This document shows, piece after piece, positions 51,220 to 60,111 of a stretch of 64,000 nucleotides of DNA. The stretch comes from Thermohalobaculum sp039184865 (GTDB taxonomy: Bacteria; Pseudomonadota; Alphaproteobacteria; Rhodobacterales; Rhodobacteraceae): positions 109,638 through 173,637 of the forward strand of contig JBCDAV010000009.1 of NCBI GenBank assembly GCA_039184865.1, in the 5' to 3' direction. Position 1 is the first letter of the stretch. Each line of letters begins with the position of its first letter. The translations under genes were made by a program, and so were the position numbers. The notes beneath the pieces were generated by a model. That model did not search any database and was not told where the DNA came from. It worked only from the letters and a program-made list of their open reading frames with translations.

Positions 51220-52353
51220 ATGATGAGCAAGCGGTCGATCTTCGAGGAGGTCTCGGCACAAGGCAGTGCCGCCGCCGTCGCGCACGCGGCGAAACCGGTC
51301 GAGCGCGTGGTCTCGCGGGCCGGCATCGCGGCATGGCTCTGGCTTCTCGCGGCGCTGGTGGCGATCATGGTGCTGGTGGGCGGCGCGACGCGCCTGACCG
51401 ATTCCGGTCTGTCGATCACCGAATGGGCGCCCGTAATGGGCAGCGTCCCACCGCTCAGCGCTGCCGATTGGGAAGCCGCCTTCGCCGCCTACAAGACGAC
51501 GACCGAGTATCAGCAGCAGAACAACTGGATGTCGCTGGCCGACTTCAAGCCGATCTACTGGTGGGAATGGGGGCACCGCCTGCTCGGGCGGCTGATCGGC
51601 CTGGTCTGGTTCTTGGGGTTTGCATGGTTTCTGGTGCGCAACCGGATCCCGAACGGATGGACGGGACGTCTTTTGCTTCTTGGCGTTCTGGGTGGGCTTC
51701 AGGGCGCGGTCGGTTGGTGGATGGTCGCCTCGGGCCTGACCGGACGGCTCGACGTGGCGCCATATCGGCTCGCATCGCATCTCGGACTGGCGTTCGTCAT
51801 CTTTGCCGCGATCACCTGGTTCGCGCTGAAAATCCGGATGGACGAGATCGAAACCCTGAAAGCGCGTCGGCAACGTCTTGGGGGCCTTATGGGGCTGGCA
51901 GGGGCGCTGGTGGTTCTGGTCTTCGTTCAGGTTCTTTCGGGCGCGTTGGTGGCCGGGCTGGACGCGGGGCAGGGATACATCGACTGGCCACTGATGGCCG
52001 GTCAGGTCTTCCCCGCCGAGGCATTCGATCTTGAGCCATGGTGGATCAATTTCTTCGAGAACCCCGCGCTCACCCAGTTCAACCATCGCGTTCTCGCCTA
52101 TCTGACGGTTGTCTTCGTCGTGATCTTCCTCGTGATCGGCCTGAGGTCCGCGCACCGGGCGAGCCGGCGCTGGGTCCTGATGTCAGGCGCGATGGTGCTG
52201 GTGCAGGCAACGCTCGGCGTCGTCACGCTGATCCATGCGGCACCCGTGCACATGGCGATCGTCCATCAGGGCGTCGGGCTGGCGCTGTTCTTCGTCCTGC
52301 TGCGCACGCGGTTCGAGGCCGCCTATCCCTCGGAGCAGAGTGTCCGAGGGTAA
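51220..52353 (+). CDS. ctaA: Heme A synthase (COX15/CtaA)
   Basis: Membrane enzyme that converts heme O to heme A for cytochrome c oxidase. It is 377 residues with eight hydrophobic helices. Histidine-bearing helices seen: WWEWGHRLLGRLIG, ASHLGLAFVIF, LTQFNHRVLAYLTV and AAPVHMAIVHQGVGLALFF. The long form with an extended loop after helix 1 is usual for alphaproteobacteria. ATGATG start at 51220. Other oxidase genes are not in the window. Confidence 0.95.
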   Translation: MMSKRSIFEEVSAQGSAAAVAHAAKPVERVVSRAGIAAWLWLLAALVAIMVLVGGATRLTDSGLSITEWAPVMGSVPPLSAADWEAAFAAYKTTTEYQQQNNWMSLADFKPIYWWEWGHRLLGRLIGLVWFLGFAWFLVRNRIPNGWTGRLLLLGVLGGLQGAVGWWMVASGLTGRLDVAPYRLASHLGLAFVIFAAITWFALKIRMDEIETLKARRQRLGGLMGLAGALVVLVFVQVLSGALVAGLDAGQGYIDWPLMAGQVFPAEAFDLEPWWINFFENPALTQFNHRVLAYLTVVFVVIFLVIGLRSAHRASRRWVLMSGAMVLVQATLGVVTLIHAAPVHMAIVHQGVGLALFFVLLRTRFEAAYPSEQSVRG

Positions 52354-52380
52354 GCCGCACCTCGCTCAAACCGAGATCGA

Positions 52381-53157
52381 TCAATCGAGGTCGATCACGC
52401 CCCAGGTCCCGTCGATCCGCACCCACTTCGTGCCGGTTGTCCACGCGTTATAGCCGTTATCGACTTTCTCGATCAGACTGATCGGCGGCTCGCCCGCGGC
52501 ACTGCGCAGCTCGAAAACCGTGCCGCCATCGCGCGAGGTGACAGAGGGATTGGCGTCTTTCGTCAGTTCGCCGCGCTCGACCGAATGGGCGATCATCGCG
52601 CGCACCCGATCCATCGGTGCCCCGAGCGCTTCGATCTTGGCGAAGAACGGTGCGTGGAGCGCGAATACGGTATCCATGTCCCCCGCTTCAACCGCCGTCT
52701 GCAGACGGTGCAGTGCTTCGACCACGCCCTGGCCGTCGGTCACCTCGTAAGCATCCGTCGAGGGAAGGGCGGTGTTGGCAGCGGCGCTGGAGAAGACGAG
52801 ATTGTGCGTGCCCGTGGCAGAGGCGCTGGCCTCGGCGATCGGCGTCTCGTCCGGGAAGGCGCCCTCGCATCCCTGAAGGATGGCAAACTCTGCGGCTTCT
52901 CCGCTGCCGCCGTCGACGTATTCGATCTCGACCGTGTTCTCTCCGGCGACAAGACCGCCGCGAAGCGTCAGGCTGCCCTGGGCGTACCCTTTGTCGTGAT
53001 CGAAGGCCTCTGTGCCGTTCAGGCGGACGATGAAGCCACCGTCCTCAACGTCGAAGGTGAGGTAGTGGACGGTATCGCAGGCATGCGCCTGTCCGAAGGA
53101 GAGCGCTGCAGCAATTGCGCTGGCGGCGATCGTGCCGGTAATGCGTCGTGAAGTCAT
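52381..53157 (-). CDS. Exported protein of unknown function
   Basis: A 258-residue protein with an N-terminal Sec signal (MTSRRITGTIAASAIAAALSFGQAHA), a likely cleavage after AHA and a mature start CDTVHYLTFDV. An N-terminal beta-rich part (GGFIVRLNGTEAFDHD, LVAGENTVEIEYVDG) and a C-terminal helical/NTF2-like part (RLQTAVEAGDMDTVFALHAPFFAKIE) follow. A Cys pair (CDTV, QGCEG) may be disulfide linked. ATG 53157 has GAGGAAA upstream and is better than a TTG at 53169. No family was recognised. Confidence 0.7.
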   Translation of the reverse strand: MTSRRITGTIAASAIAAALSFGQAHACDTVHYLTFDVEDGGFIVRLNGTEAFDHDKGYAQGSLTLRGGLVAGENTVEIEYVDGGSGEAAEFAILQGCEGAFPDETPIAEASASATGTHNLVFSSAAANTALPSTDAYEVTDGQGVVEALHRLQTAVEAGDMDTVFALHAPFFAKIEALGAPMDRVRAMIAHSVERGELTKDANPSVTSRDGGTVFELRSAAGEPPISLIEKVDNGYNAWTTGTKWVRIDGTWGVIDLD

Positions 53158-53278
53158 GGATTTCCTCAATTGGGTTTAACCGAGATCGTGGGGCGATTAT
53201 CGGGTGCAGTTCCGGATGCGGCAGTATCTAAAATCACAAAACAGCATCAAATTAAATTTTATATTGAAATTTGCAGGG
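53158..53278. other. AT-rich intergenic region
   Basis: This 120-base region separates the exported-protein gene and the enoyl-CoA hydratase gene (both minus strand). It is strikingly AT-rich for this genome between 53223 and 53278 (for example AAATTAAATTTTATATTGAA). It likely carries the promoter of the exported protein; no single -35/-10 pair stands out. Confidence 0.4.
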
Positions 53279-54067
53279 TCAATCAGGCCAGTCGGGCGGA
53301 CGCTTGTCCAGGAACGCCTGCATGCCTTCCACCGTGTCCGGGTGCAGCAGATTGTCGACGATCACGCGGCTGGTGTGGAGATAGGCGGCATCAAGCGGCA
53401 TCTCGATCTGCTCGTAATAGGCGCGCTTTCCGACCTTGACCGCCGAACCGAGTTTTGAGGCGACGGCCCGAGCAAGGGCGCGGGTCTCGGCTTCCAGTTC
53501 TTCTTCCGGTACGACCCGGTTCACGAGGCCGAGATCGCGAGCACGCTCCGGCGGCAGGAACTCTCCGGTCGTCAGCATCTCGAAGGCGTGCTTGCGCGGG
53601 ATATTGCGCGACAGAGCCACCATCGGGGTCGAGCAGAACAGCCCGATATTGACACCGTTCACCCCGAACCGGGTGGTATCGGTGCAAATGGCCATGTCGC
53701 AGGTCGCGACAAGCTGGCAGCCGGCAGCCGTGGCGATCCCGTGGACCTGCGCGATCACCGGTTGCGGCAGGTGCGGGATCGTCGTCATCAGGCGCGTGCA
53801 TTGGGCGAGCAGGGCGGCGTAGTAGGCCTTGCCGCCGTCCGGCGACTGGCGCTTGCCCTGCATCTGCTTGATGTCGTGGCCCGCACAGAATGCCCGTCCG
53901 GCCCCCTTCAGGACAACTGCCTTCACGGATGTATCGACCGCGATGCGCTCCAACTCGTCCTGCACCGCCGTCATCATCTCCTCGGACAGCGCGTTCAGAG
54001 CCTCCGGCCGGTTCAGTGTCAGCGTCGCGACCTTGTCAGCATCATCGCGCAGCAGGATATCGGTCAT
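53279..54067 (-). CDS. Enoyl-CoA hydratase/isomerase family protein
   Basis: A 262-residue crotonase-fold enzyme. LNRPEALNALSEEMMTAVQDEL and KGAGRAFCAGHDIKQM form the first oxyanion-hole region, and QVHGIATAAGCQLVATCDMAI the second. The usual catalytic glutamates cannot be placed with confidence, so hydratase versus isomerase or other activity is open. It lies 84 bases from the divergent thioesterase gene; the two may share a promoter region. Confidence 0.85.
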   Translation of the reverse strand: MTDILLRDDADKVATLTLNRPEALNALSEEMMTAVQDELERIAVDTSVKAVVLKGAGRAFCAGHDIKQMQGKRQSPDGGKAYYAALLAQCTRLMTTIPHLPQPVIAQVHGIATAAGCQLVATCDMAICTDTTRFGVNGVNIGLFCSTPMVALSRNIPRKHAFEMLTTGEFLPPERARDLGLVNRVVPEEELEAETRALARAVASKLGSAVKVGKRAYYEQIEMPLDAAYLHTSRVIVDNLLHPDTVEGMQAFLDKRPPDWPD

Positions 54068-54151
54068 CGGGTCGTCTCCGGTCTTGTGCCCGCGGGCCGG
54101 GCTCGCCTAGAGGCTATGCGCAACGGGTGTGCTCGGGAAGAGGGTCTTGTG

Positions 54152-54583
54152 ATGGAACGCCAGCCGGTTCTGACCGCCGACGAGGTGCAGGCGTTCCTGC
54201 ACGAGGTTTTCCCGCAGCAGCGCGGTCTTCAGCAGATCGAGGCCATTGGCCCGATGACAGCGCGGGTCCGGATGATCATCGGGGAAGCTCACCTGCGCCC
54301 CGGCGGCACGGTGAGCGGCCCGGCGATGTTCACCGTTGCCGACTGCGCTTTCTACGCGGCGGTTCTGGGGATGATCGGGCGCGAGGCGCTGACGGTCACA
54401 TCGAACCTGAACATCAACTTTCTGCGCAAGCCTGCGGCGGATCGCGATCTGATATGTGAGGCCCGGATCCTGAAACTCGGGCGGCTGCTGGCGACCGGTG
54501 ACATGACCGTCCGGTCGGAGGGACAGGAGGCACCGGTGGCCCACGCTACGACGAGCTATGCGATCCCGCCAAAGACGGGCTGA
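54152..54583 (+). CDS. PaaI-like thioesterase
   Basis: A 143-residue hotdog-fold acyl-CoA thioesterase. LRPGGTVSGPAMFTVADCAFYAAVLGMIG is the central helix region, followed by TSNLNINFLRKP, ILKLGRLLATGDMTV and HATTSYAIP, as in the PaaI/4HBT group. GAAGAGGG lies seven bases before the ATG at 54152. It ends in a TGATG overlap with the next gene. Acyl-CoA or phenylacetyl-CoA substrates are typical. Confidence 0.87.
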   Translation: MERQPVLTADEVQAFLHEVFPQQRGLQQIEAIGPMTARVRMIIGEAHLRPGGTVSGPAMFTVADCAFYAAVLGMIGREALTVTSNLNINFLRKPAADRDLICEARILKLGRLLATGDMTVRSEGQEAPVAHATTSYAIPPKTG

Positions 54584-55281
54584 TGCGTCGGATCGCTCGC
54601 ATTCTGGCCGGTCTGATCGCCGGTCTGACTTTGATGACGGCAGTCTCCATCGTCCTCACGCCCGCCGACCCCGAATTGTTTCCCGGCGAAGGGCCGGTCG
54701 TCCACGTTGTCGATCACGGCTACCACAGCGGAATCATGATCCGGCCTGCGGATCTCCGGCGGGCTGCCCTTGAGCTCGATCTCATCGACGGCGCCCTTGG
54801 TGATCGTTTGCGCTGGCTCACGAGCCGTTTCCCACAGGCGCCCTGGCTGGAGATCGGCTGGGGAGATGCCGCTTTCTATCAGGTCACGCCGACCATTGGG
54901 GATATCGACGTTGGACTCGCGCTTCGGGCAATCCTTTGGCCCACGGAGTCGGCTCTTCAGATTGTCCCGATCTACTTGTCGCCGGAGGATTTCCTTGCAT
55001 TGGACCAAGGCGTGTCGCTGCGACTCAGCGAGGCCGGGTTAGGCGCCTTGGCCCGCGAACTCGCAGAAACGGTGCCGGAGGATCTGCCGGATGCAATCGG
55101 TCCCAGCCTCTATGGTGGCGGAGCCTTCTATCCGGCGACACTCAGCTACCATCTGTTTCGAACATGCAATCACTGGGTCGCTCGTCTGGTGCGGGCGGCA
55201 GGGGCTCCAACAAGCCCTGTCCTCGCAACGTTCAGTTCGACGCTGATAATGGATCTGCGCTGGCGGGCAGACTTGGGGTAA
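54583..55281 (+). CDS. DUF2459 family protein
   Basis: A 232-residue protein with an N-terminal hydrophobic helix (about residues 8-26, ILAGLIAGLTLMTAVSIVL) that anchors it or is cleaved. The DUF2459 pattern is seen: VDHGYHSGIMIRP, PWLEIGWGDAAFYQ, and FRTCNHWVARLVRAAG with its Cys-Asn pair. The family is often near fatty-acid or PHB genes and may be a periplasmic hydrolase-like protein, but no reaction is known. Its start shares one base with the upstream thioesterase stop. Confidence 0.82.
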   Translation: MRRIARILAGLIAGLTLMTAVSIVLTPADPELFPGEGPVVHVVDHGYHSGIMIRPADLRRAALELDLIDGALGDRLRWLTSRFPQAPWLEIGWGDAAFYQVTPTIGDIDVGLALRAILWPTESALQIVPIYLSPEDFLALDQGVSLRLSEAGLGALARELAETVPEDLPDAIGPSLYGGGAFYPATLSYHLFRTCNHWVARLVRAAGAPTSPVLATFSSTLIMDLRWRADLG

Positions 55282-55282
55282 T

Positions 55283-55300
55283 TTAATACCGCTATATTAA
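55283..55300. repeat. AT-rich inverted repeat TTAATA-N6-TATTAA
   Basis: Perfect six-base arms (55283-55288 and 55295-55300) two bases after the DUF2459 stop, upstream of rplM. It may be a weak end signal for the upstream gene or a protein site. Too short and AT-rich to make a strong RNA hairpin. Confidence 0.3.
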
Positions 55301-55337
55301 TCTTACTGAAACTCCTCGACTTTTCGCGCATTCCTGG

Positions 55338-55365
55338 TTGACTTCAGTGCGAGCGGCAGTAGAAG
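55338..55365 (+). promoter_or_regulatory. Candidate rplM promoter
   Basis: TTGACT (55338-55343) is followed by a 16-base spacer and TAGAAG (55360-55365), giving a leader of about 50 bases before the rplM ATG. The -35 is excellent, the -10 weak (four of six). Ribosomal protein operons often have strong -35 and GC-rich discriminators, which fits here. Confidence 0.4.
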
Positions 55366-55419
55366 ACGCCGCGTACGTAGCACCCGAGCCGGGTGGAACT
55401 CCTGATAACGGATCGCATG

Positions 55420-55884
55420 ATGAAAACCTACGCCATGAAAGCTGGCGAGATCGACAAAAAGTGGATCGTGATCGATGCCGAGGGCATCGTTCTGGGCCGC
55501 CTCGCTTCGATCGTCGCCAACCGCCTGCGCGGCAAGCACAAGGCGACCTATTCGCCGCACCTCGACATGGGCGACCATGTCATCGTCATCAACGCCGAAA
55601 AAGTGCAGATGACGGGCAACAAGCGCAGCGACAAGGTCTACCACTGGCACACTGGTCACCCGGGCGGTATCAAGAGCCGCACCGCCGGACAGATCCTGGA
55701 AGGCCGCTTCCCCGATCGCGTCATCACCAAGGCCGTGCAGCGCATGATGCCGGGTGGGCCGCTGACGCGTCAGCAGTTGACCCATCTGCGTGTTTACCCG
55801 GGTGGTGAGCATCCCCATGCTGCACAGGAGCCGGAAGTTCTGGACTTGAAATCGATGAATCCCAAAAACACGCGGAGCGCCTGA
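55420..55884 (+). CDS. rplM: 50S ribosomal protein L13
   Basis: L13, an early-binding 23S rRNA assembly protein. It is 154 residues from ATG 55420 (MKTYAMKAGEIDKKWIVIDAEG). LGRLASIVANRLRGKHKATYSPHLDMGD and the C-terminal family signature RMMPGGPLTRQQLTHLRVYPGGEHPH are clear. An ATG at 55417 directly precedes the chosen one. rpsI follows two bases after the stop, the universal pairing. Confidence 0.97.
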   Translation: MKTYAMKAGEIDKKWIVIDAEGIVLGRLASIVANRLRGKHKATYSPHLDMGDHVIVINAEKVQMTGNKRSDKVYHWHTGHPGGIKSRTAGQILEGRFPDRVITKAVQRMMPGGPLTRQQLTHLRVYPGGEHPHAAQEPEVLDLKSMNPKNTRSA

Positions 55885-55885
55885 G

Positions 55886-56380
55886 ATGTCGGAAGAAATC
55901 ACGTCGCTCGAAGACCTGAAAGAGGCTGTCGGCATGTCCGATGGCACGGAGACTGTGGAAGTCGCGGCACCGCGCGAACCCAAGCGCGATGAGCATGGCC
56001 GTGCCTATGCGACCGGCAAGCGCAAGGACGCTGTCGCACGCGTCTGGATCAAGCCGGGCTCTGGCAAGGTCACCGTCAATGGCAAGGACATGGCTGCCTA
56101 TTTTGCTCGTCCGGTGCTCCAGATGGTGATCGGTCAGCCGTTCACGGTTGCCAATGTCACGGACCAGTTCGACGTCGTCGCCACGGTCAAGGGCGGTGGG
56201 CTGTCGGGACAGGCCGGTGCCGTGAAGCACGGAATTTCCAAGGCTCTGGACCAGTACGACCCGGAATTGCGCCCAGCGCTCAAGGCCGCAGGTTTCCTGA
56301 CCCGCGACGCGCGCGTGGTCGAGCGCAAGAAGTATGGCCGCCGCAAGGCCCGCCGCAGCTTCCAGTTCTCCAAGCGCTAA
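55886..56380 (+). CDS. rpsI: 30S ribosomal protein S9
   Basis: S9, whose C-terminal tail reaches the P-site tRNA. It is 164 residues, with an N-terminal extension of about 40 residues before RAYATGKRKDAVARVWIKPGSG, usual in alphaproteobacteria. The middle GGGLSGQAGAVKHGISKAL and ending KYGRRKARRSFQFSKR are the family signatures. A clear terminator follows. Confidence 0.97.
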   Translation: MSEEITSLEDLKEAVGMSDGTETVEVAAPREPKRDEHGRAYATGKRKDAVARVWIKPGSGKVTVNGKDMAAYFARPVLQMVIGQPFTVANVTDQFDVVATVKGGGLSGQAGAVKHGISKALDQYDPELRPALKAAGFLTRDARVVERKKYGRRKARRSFQFSKR

Positions 56381-56427
56381 GGGCCGCGCGAAGCACCGGC
56401 CGGCAGGTCGGCGAAATACGATTTCAG

Positions 56428-56448
56428 CGGGGCCTGCGGGCCCCGTTT
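56428..56448 (+). terminator. Terminator of rplM-rpsI
   Basis: A perfect seven-base stem CGGGGCC (56428-56434) / GGCCCCG (56439-56445) with the loop TGCG, followed by TTTGCCTTT. It lies 47 bases after the rpsI stop, a good intrinsic terminator. Confidence 0.75.
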
Positions 56449-56530
56449 GCCTTTGCACGAATGTCACATTTTCCATTCTGCAATCGCGCCGGTGATTGTG
56501 CATCGATCCGAGGCAGTTTATTTTCAACCC

Positions 56531-57436
56531 ATGGCGTTGAAGAAGAAACCTGCGATGTCGTCTACAGCGAAACCAGTGATGAGGGGCGCGGCCCCGCGCG
56601 AGATCAGCTACTCGTGGTCTGCGAAAAACCTCGCGGAACGCACCGTGATTCGCAGCATCGAGAACCTGACCGGGCGTCCGAAACTGCTGAAGATGGCGTT
56701 GGGATACGAGGACGAGGTCGAGGCCGGGCGCAATTTCTGGGAGGTGATGCAGGAGCGCTACCGCATCACCATGGACTTCGTGAATGGCGGGCTCGAGAAC
56801 ATCCCGCGCGAAGGCCCGCTCGTGCTGGTCGCCAATCACCCGTATGGCATCCTCGATGGAATGGCGATGGGCCGGATTCTATCCGAGACCCGCGGCGATT
56901 TCCGCATCATCGCCCACGTTGTGTTCCGCAAGGCGCGTGAGCTGGAGAGGATCATCCTGCCGATCAATTTCAGCGAGTCGAAGGAGGCGATGGTCCAGAA
57001 TCTCCAGACCCGCAAGGTCGCGCTGAGGTATCTGGCGGATGGCGGGGCGATCGGAATTTTCCCGGGCGGTACGGTCTCGACGGCAGCCAAACCGTTCGGT
57101 CTGGCACGAGATCCGCACTGGAAGACCTTCACCGCAAAGATGGTCGCAAAGTCCGGGGCGCAGGTCGTTCCGATGTACTTCGACGGTTCGAACTCCCGCC
57201 TATTCCAGGTCGCGAGCCACATCAACCAGACCCTGCGCACCTCGCTCTATATCAGCGAGTTCAAGCGCAGCGTCGGCGCGCCACTCAAGGTCACCATCGG
57301 CAAGCCCCTGCCGCCGGATGAAATCAAGGCGCTGTCACGCGACAGCCGCGGCCTGATGGATTACCTCCGACGACGAACCTACGATCTTGCGCCGCCAGAG
57401 CGACGCGACCATTCGTACGGCCTCTATCTGGGCTGA
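56531..57436 (+). CDS. 1-acyl-glycerol-3-phosphate acyltransferase-like (LPLAT)
   Basis: A 301-residue acyltransferase of the PlsC/LPLAT superfamily. NHPYGILD is the acyltransferase motif (NHx4D form), then FPGGTVST, and VVPMYFDGSNSRLFQVASHINQTLRTS follows. The active-site His-Asp pair is intact. It could acylate lysophospholipid, ornithine lipid or a hemolysin-type substrate. ATG 56531 (MALKKKPAMS) is chosen; later starts at 56555 or 56579 remain possible, and an open frame continues upstream to the terminator. Confidence 0.82.
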   Translation: MALKKKPAMSSTAKPVMRGAAPREISYSWSAKNLAERTVIRSIENLTGRPKLLKMALGYEDEVEAGRNFWEVMQERYRITMDFVNGGLENIPREGPLVLVANHPYGILDGMAMGRILSETRGDFRIIAHVVFRKARELERIILPINFSESKEAMVQNLQTRKVALRYLADGGAIGIFPGGTVSTAAKPFGLARDPHWKTFTAKMVAKSGAQVVPMYFDGSNSRLFQVASHINQTLRTSLYISEFKRSVGAPLKVTIGKPLPPDEIKALSRDSRGLMDYLRRRTYDLAPPERRDHSYGLYLG

Positions 57437-57440
57437 TCCC

Positions 57441-57458
57441 GGGCGGTGCTGACCGCCC
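57441..57458 (+). terminator. Terminator of the acyltransferase gene
   Basis: GGGCGGT (57441-57447) pairs with ACCGCCC (57452-57458) around GCTG; the following bases AATCTTCTGAATTATTGTTC are T-rich. It starts four bases after the acyltransferase stop. Confidence 0.65.
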
Positions 57459-57521
57459 AATCTTCTGAATTATTGTTCTTGTGACCGGGAGCGGCTAACG
57501 ATCCCGCGACGGGAGATGACC

Positions 57522-58547
57522 ATGACCAAATCGATCGCGATCCTTGGTGCAAGCGGATACACCGGCGCCGAGCTGATACGCTTCATCGCGACCCATCCCG
57601 AGATGCACATCGAGGCGCTCGCCGCTGACCGAAAGGCCGGTATGGCAATGGCCGAGGTGTTCCCGCATCTGCGCCATCTCGATCTGCCGGTGCTCTGCAA
57701 GATCGGCGAGATCGATTTCTCAACCATCGATCTCTGCTTCTGCGGCCTGCCGCACGCCACCAGTCAGGAGGTCATCCGCGACCTGCCGCGCGACCTGAAA
57801 ATCGTCGATCTTTCCGCCGATTTCCGCCTGCGTGATCCCGAGATCTATGCCCATTGGTACGGCCATGAACACCTCGCGCTCGATGTCCAGGACGAGGCCG
57901 TCTACGGCCTGACCGAGTTCTACCGCGACGAGATCAAGGCGACGCGCGTGACGGCCGGCACGGGCTGCAACGCCGCGACGGGCATGTACCCGGTGCTGCC
58001 GTTGCTCGAGGTTGGTGCCATCGATCCAGAGGACATCATCATAAACCTCGCGACCGGTGTCTCCGGAGCCGGGCGCTCGCCGAAGGAGGGGATGCTGCAC
58101 GCCGAGGTCTCCGAAGGTGCCCGGGCCTACAATGTCGCCAAGCATCGGCATCTTGCCGAGTTCGACCAGGAATTCTCCAGGATGGCCGGGCGCGACGTGC
58201 ACGTGACCTTCGTGCCCCATCTCCTGCCGCAGAACCGGGGCATTCTCGCCACCGTCTACGTGCGCGGCGACGCGGAGGCGATCCACACAGCGCTGACAGC
58301 GCGCTATGCCGATGAGCCGTTCCTGATTGTCCTGCCATTGGGAGATGTCCCGGCGACCCAGCACGTGCGCGGCTCGAACTATTGCCATATCGGCGTGGTG
58401 CCGGATCGCGCGGGTGACCGTGTCATGGTGTTCTCGGCGCTCGACAATCTCTCCAAGGGCGCGTCGAGCCAGGCGATCCAGAATGCCAACCTGATGCTGG
58501 GTCTTGAGGAGACCGCGGGGCTGATGCTGTCGCCGGTCTTCCCCTGA
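57522..58547 (+). CDS. argC: N-acetyl-gamma-glutamyl-phosphate reductase
   Basis: ArgC reduces N-acetylglutamyl phosphate to the semialdehyde in arginine synthesis. It is 341 residues. ILGASGYTGAELIRF is the NADP-binding loop and VTAGTGCNAATGMYPVLPLL holds the catalytic cysteine; HRHLAEFDQEFSRMAG and TFVPHLLPQNRGILATVYV are further motifs. ATG 57522 (MTKSIAILG) has GGGAG seven bases upstream; ATG 57516 is six bases earlier. Confidence 0.95.
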   Translation: MTKSIAILGASGYTGAELIRFIATHPEMHIEALAADRKAGMAMAEVFPHLRHLDLPVLCKIGEIDFSTIDLCFCGLPHATSQEVIRDLPRDLKIVDLSADFRLRDPEIYAHWYGHEHLALDVQDEAVYGLTEFYRDEIKATRVTAGTGCNAATGMYPVLPLLEVGAIDPEDIIINLATGVSGAGRSPKEGMLHAEVSEGARAYNVAKHRHLAEFDQEFSRMAGRDVHVTFVPHLLPQNRGILATVYVRGDAEAIHTALTARYADEPFLIVLPLGDVPATQHVRGSNYCHIGVVPDRAGDRVMVFSALDNLSKGASSQAIQNANLMLGLEETAGLMLSPVFP

Positions 58548-58553
58548 GGACGT

Positions 58554-59435
58554 GTGAAGCGGGTTCGCGCGATGTTGCAGAAGATCAGGCAACTTCTCTG
58601 GGTCCGCTTCGTCCTCGAAACGTTGCGCCGCTTCAACAATGACCAGAGCGCCGTGCTCGCGGGGTACATCTCGTACGCATCGATGCTTGCGGCGTTCCCA
58701 TTCCTGATCTTCTGCATGACGCTGGCGGGGTCGATCATCGGCGAACGGTATTCGACCGAGGCGTTCGACACGCTGTTTCAGGCCGTCCCTGAACACGTGG
58801 CGCTGACGCTCGAGCCGGTGCTGCGCGAGGTGATCGGGCAGCATCGTGGCGGCGTGCTGACCATTGCGGCGCTTGGCACGATCTACGGTGCATCGAACGG
58901 CGTGGAGGCGATCCGCATCGGGCTCGACCGCGCCTATGACGTGGACATCCGGCGCAGCTTCATCGTGAACCGGCTGATCTCGATCGCCTTCGTCTTCATC
59001 GGATTTGCCGTCTTCGGCAGTCTCGCGGTCCTGATCATCTTCGCACCGCTGGCCTTCACGCTGATCGAGGCGTGGACGCCCGTAGACATCCCGGCCGAGG
59101 CCGATATCGCGCGCTATCTGGTCGGAGCCTGTCTGCTCTACGGCACGATCTGGCTGATGCACCGCGTTCTGCCCGACCGGTCGATGAAGGGCATGACCCT
59201 CTGGCCCGGCGTTCTGGTCAGCATGATCATCTGGGTAATGGCCGCGACAGCGCTGTCGATCTACCTCGCGTTCTCACCGACCTACGCGGTGACATACGGC
59301 GCGCTCGCCGGTGTCATTGTGACGCTGCTGTTCTTTTATCTGACGGGAACCGCAATTATTTTAGGTGCACAGGTGAACGCGGTGGTAAACTACGGCGTGC
59401 CAGCGCTCGAGATGCCAGCGGAGACCAAACGATGA
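58554..59435 (+). CDS. YihY/BrkB-family inner membrane protein
   Basis: A 293-residue membrane protein with about six hydrophobic helices. AVLAGYISYASMLAAFPFLIFCMTL, GVLTIAALGTIYGASNGVEAIRIGLDRAYDV and YAVTYGALAGVIVTLLFFYLTGTAIILGAQVNAVV are typical of the YihY family, formerly misnamed ribonuclease BN. Function uncertain. GTG at 58554 is six bases after argC; ATG 58572 is an alternative. The stop overlaps the ccmE start (ATGA). Confidence 0.88.
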   Translation: MKRVRAMLQKIRQLLWVRFVLETLRRFNNDQSAVLAGYISYASMLAAFPFLIFCMTLAGSIIGERYSTEAFDTLFQAVPEHVALTLEPVLREVIGQHRGGVLTIAALGTIYGASNGVEAIRIGLDRAYDVDIRRSFIVNRLISIAFVFIGFAVFGSLAVLIIFAPLAFTLIEAWTPVDIPAEADIARYLVGACLLYGTIWLMHRVLPDRSMKGMTLWPGVLVSMIIWVMAATALSIYLAFSPTYAVTYGALAGVIVTLLFFYLTGTAIILGAQVNAVVNYGVPALEMPAETKR

Positions 59436-59881
59436 GATCGTCGCGCAAGACCCGCCGCATACAGATGCTGGTGATCGGCGGCGTGGCTTTGGCCGGTGCC
59501 GCGGGCCTGTTCGGCTTTCTTGCCCAGGACGCAATCGCATTCTTCAAGTCTCCGACCGAACTGGTGGCAGGGCAGTACGGCCCGGACCAGTTGCTGCGGG
59601 TCGGCGGTCTCGTGGTCGAGGGGACCGTCGGCAAGGACGGCACCGTCAATCTGTTCGACATCACGGATGGCAACGGCACGGTCAAGGTCGCCTTCAATGG
59701 CGTCCTGCCCGACCTCTTCCGCGAGGGGCAGGGGATCGTCGCCGAAGGCTATTGGCGCGACGGGAAGTTCGCGGCTTCGGAAGTGCTCGCCAAGCACGAT
59801 GAGAACTACATGCCGAAGGAAGTCGCGGACGCGCTCAAGGAGCAGGGGCACTTCCGGCCCGAGGGCGACGCGGGCAGCTAG
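59432..59881 (+). CDS. ccmE: Cytochrome c maturation protein CcmE
   Basis: CcmE, the periplasmic heme chaperone of system I cytochrome c maturation. It is 149 residues: an N-terminal anchor helix (MLVIGGVALAGAAGLFGFL), an OB-fold with LRVGGLVVEGTV and FNGVLPDLFREGQGIVAEG, then VLAKHDENYMP, in which the His binds heme covalently. The rest of ccm is not in the window. It is the last chromosomal gene before the mobile-element remnant. Confidence 0.95.
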   Translation: MRSSRKTRRIQMLVIGGVALAGAAGLFGFLAQDAIAFFKSPTELVAGQYGPDQLLRVGGLVVEGTVGKDGTVNLFDITDGNGTVKVAFNGVLPDLFREGQGIVAEGYWRDGKFAASEVLAKHDENYMPKEVADALKEQGHFRPEGDAGS

Positions 59882-60111
59882 CCGCTTCCCGCACAGTGTG
59901 AGCCAGGAGTTGGGCGCTTAGACATCATAAACGCCTTCGGTCGACGATTACTGCGTCTTGCGCGTTGACCTACGAACGACGGCTTCGAGTCCAACCGCTT
60001 AGTTTGCTCTGTCCCAGCCTGGGTTCTTGGTCGCCAGGAACTTAGCCGCCTTGATTCGCCGCTAGATGATCCGACGGTTTCCGTGGCCCAATTTGCCTCC
60101 GGGATTCACCC
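59882..60111. other. Intergenic region at the element's left side
   Basis: A 230-base stretch with no supported gene. Coding bias ends after ccmE. It may contain the left attachment junction, but no inverted or direct repeat long enough to be convincing was seen. A short TTCGAGTCC at about 59984 resembles a tRNA T-loop but lacks the stem. Confidence 0.4.

Noticed and set aside
59978..60000. TTCGAGTCC near the element's left side, possible tRNA remnant as an attachment site
   Set aside because: Stem bases around it do not pair (acggc against ccaac), and no other tRNA part is present, so it cannot be claimed as an att site.
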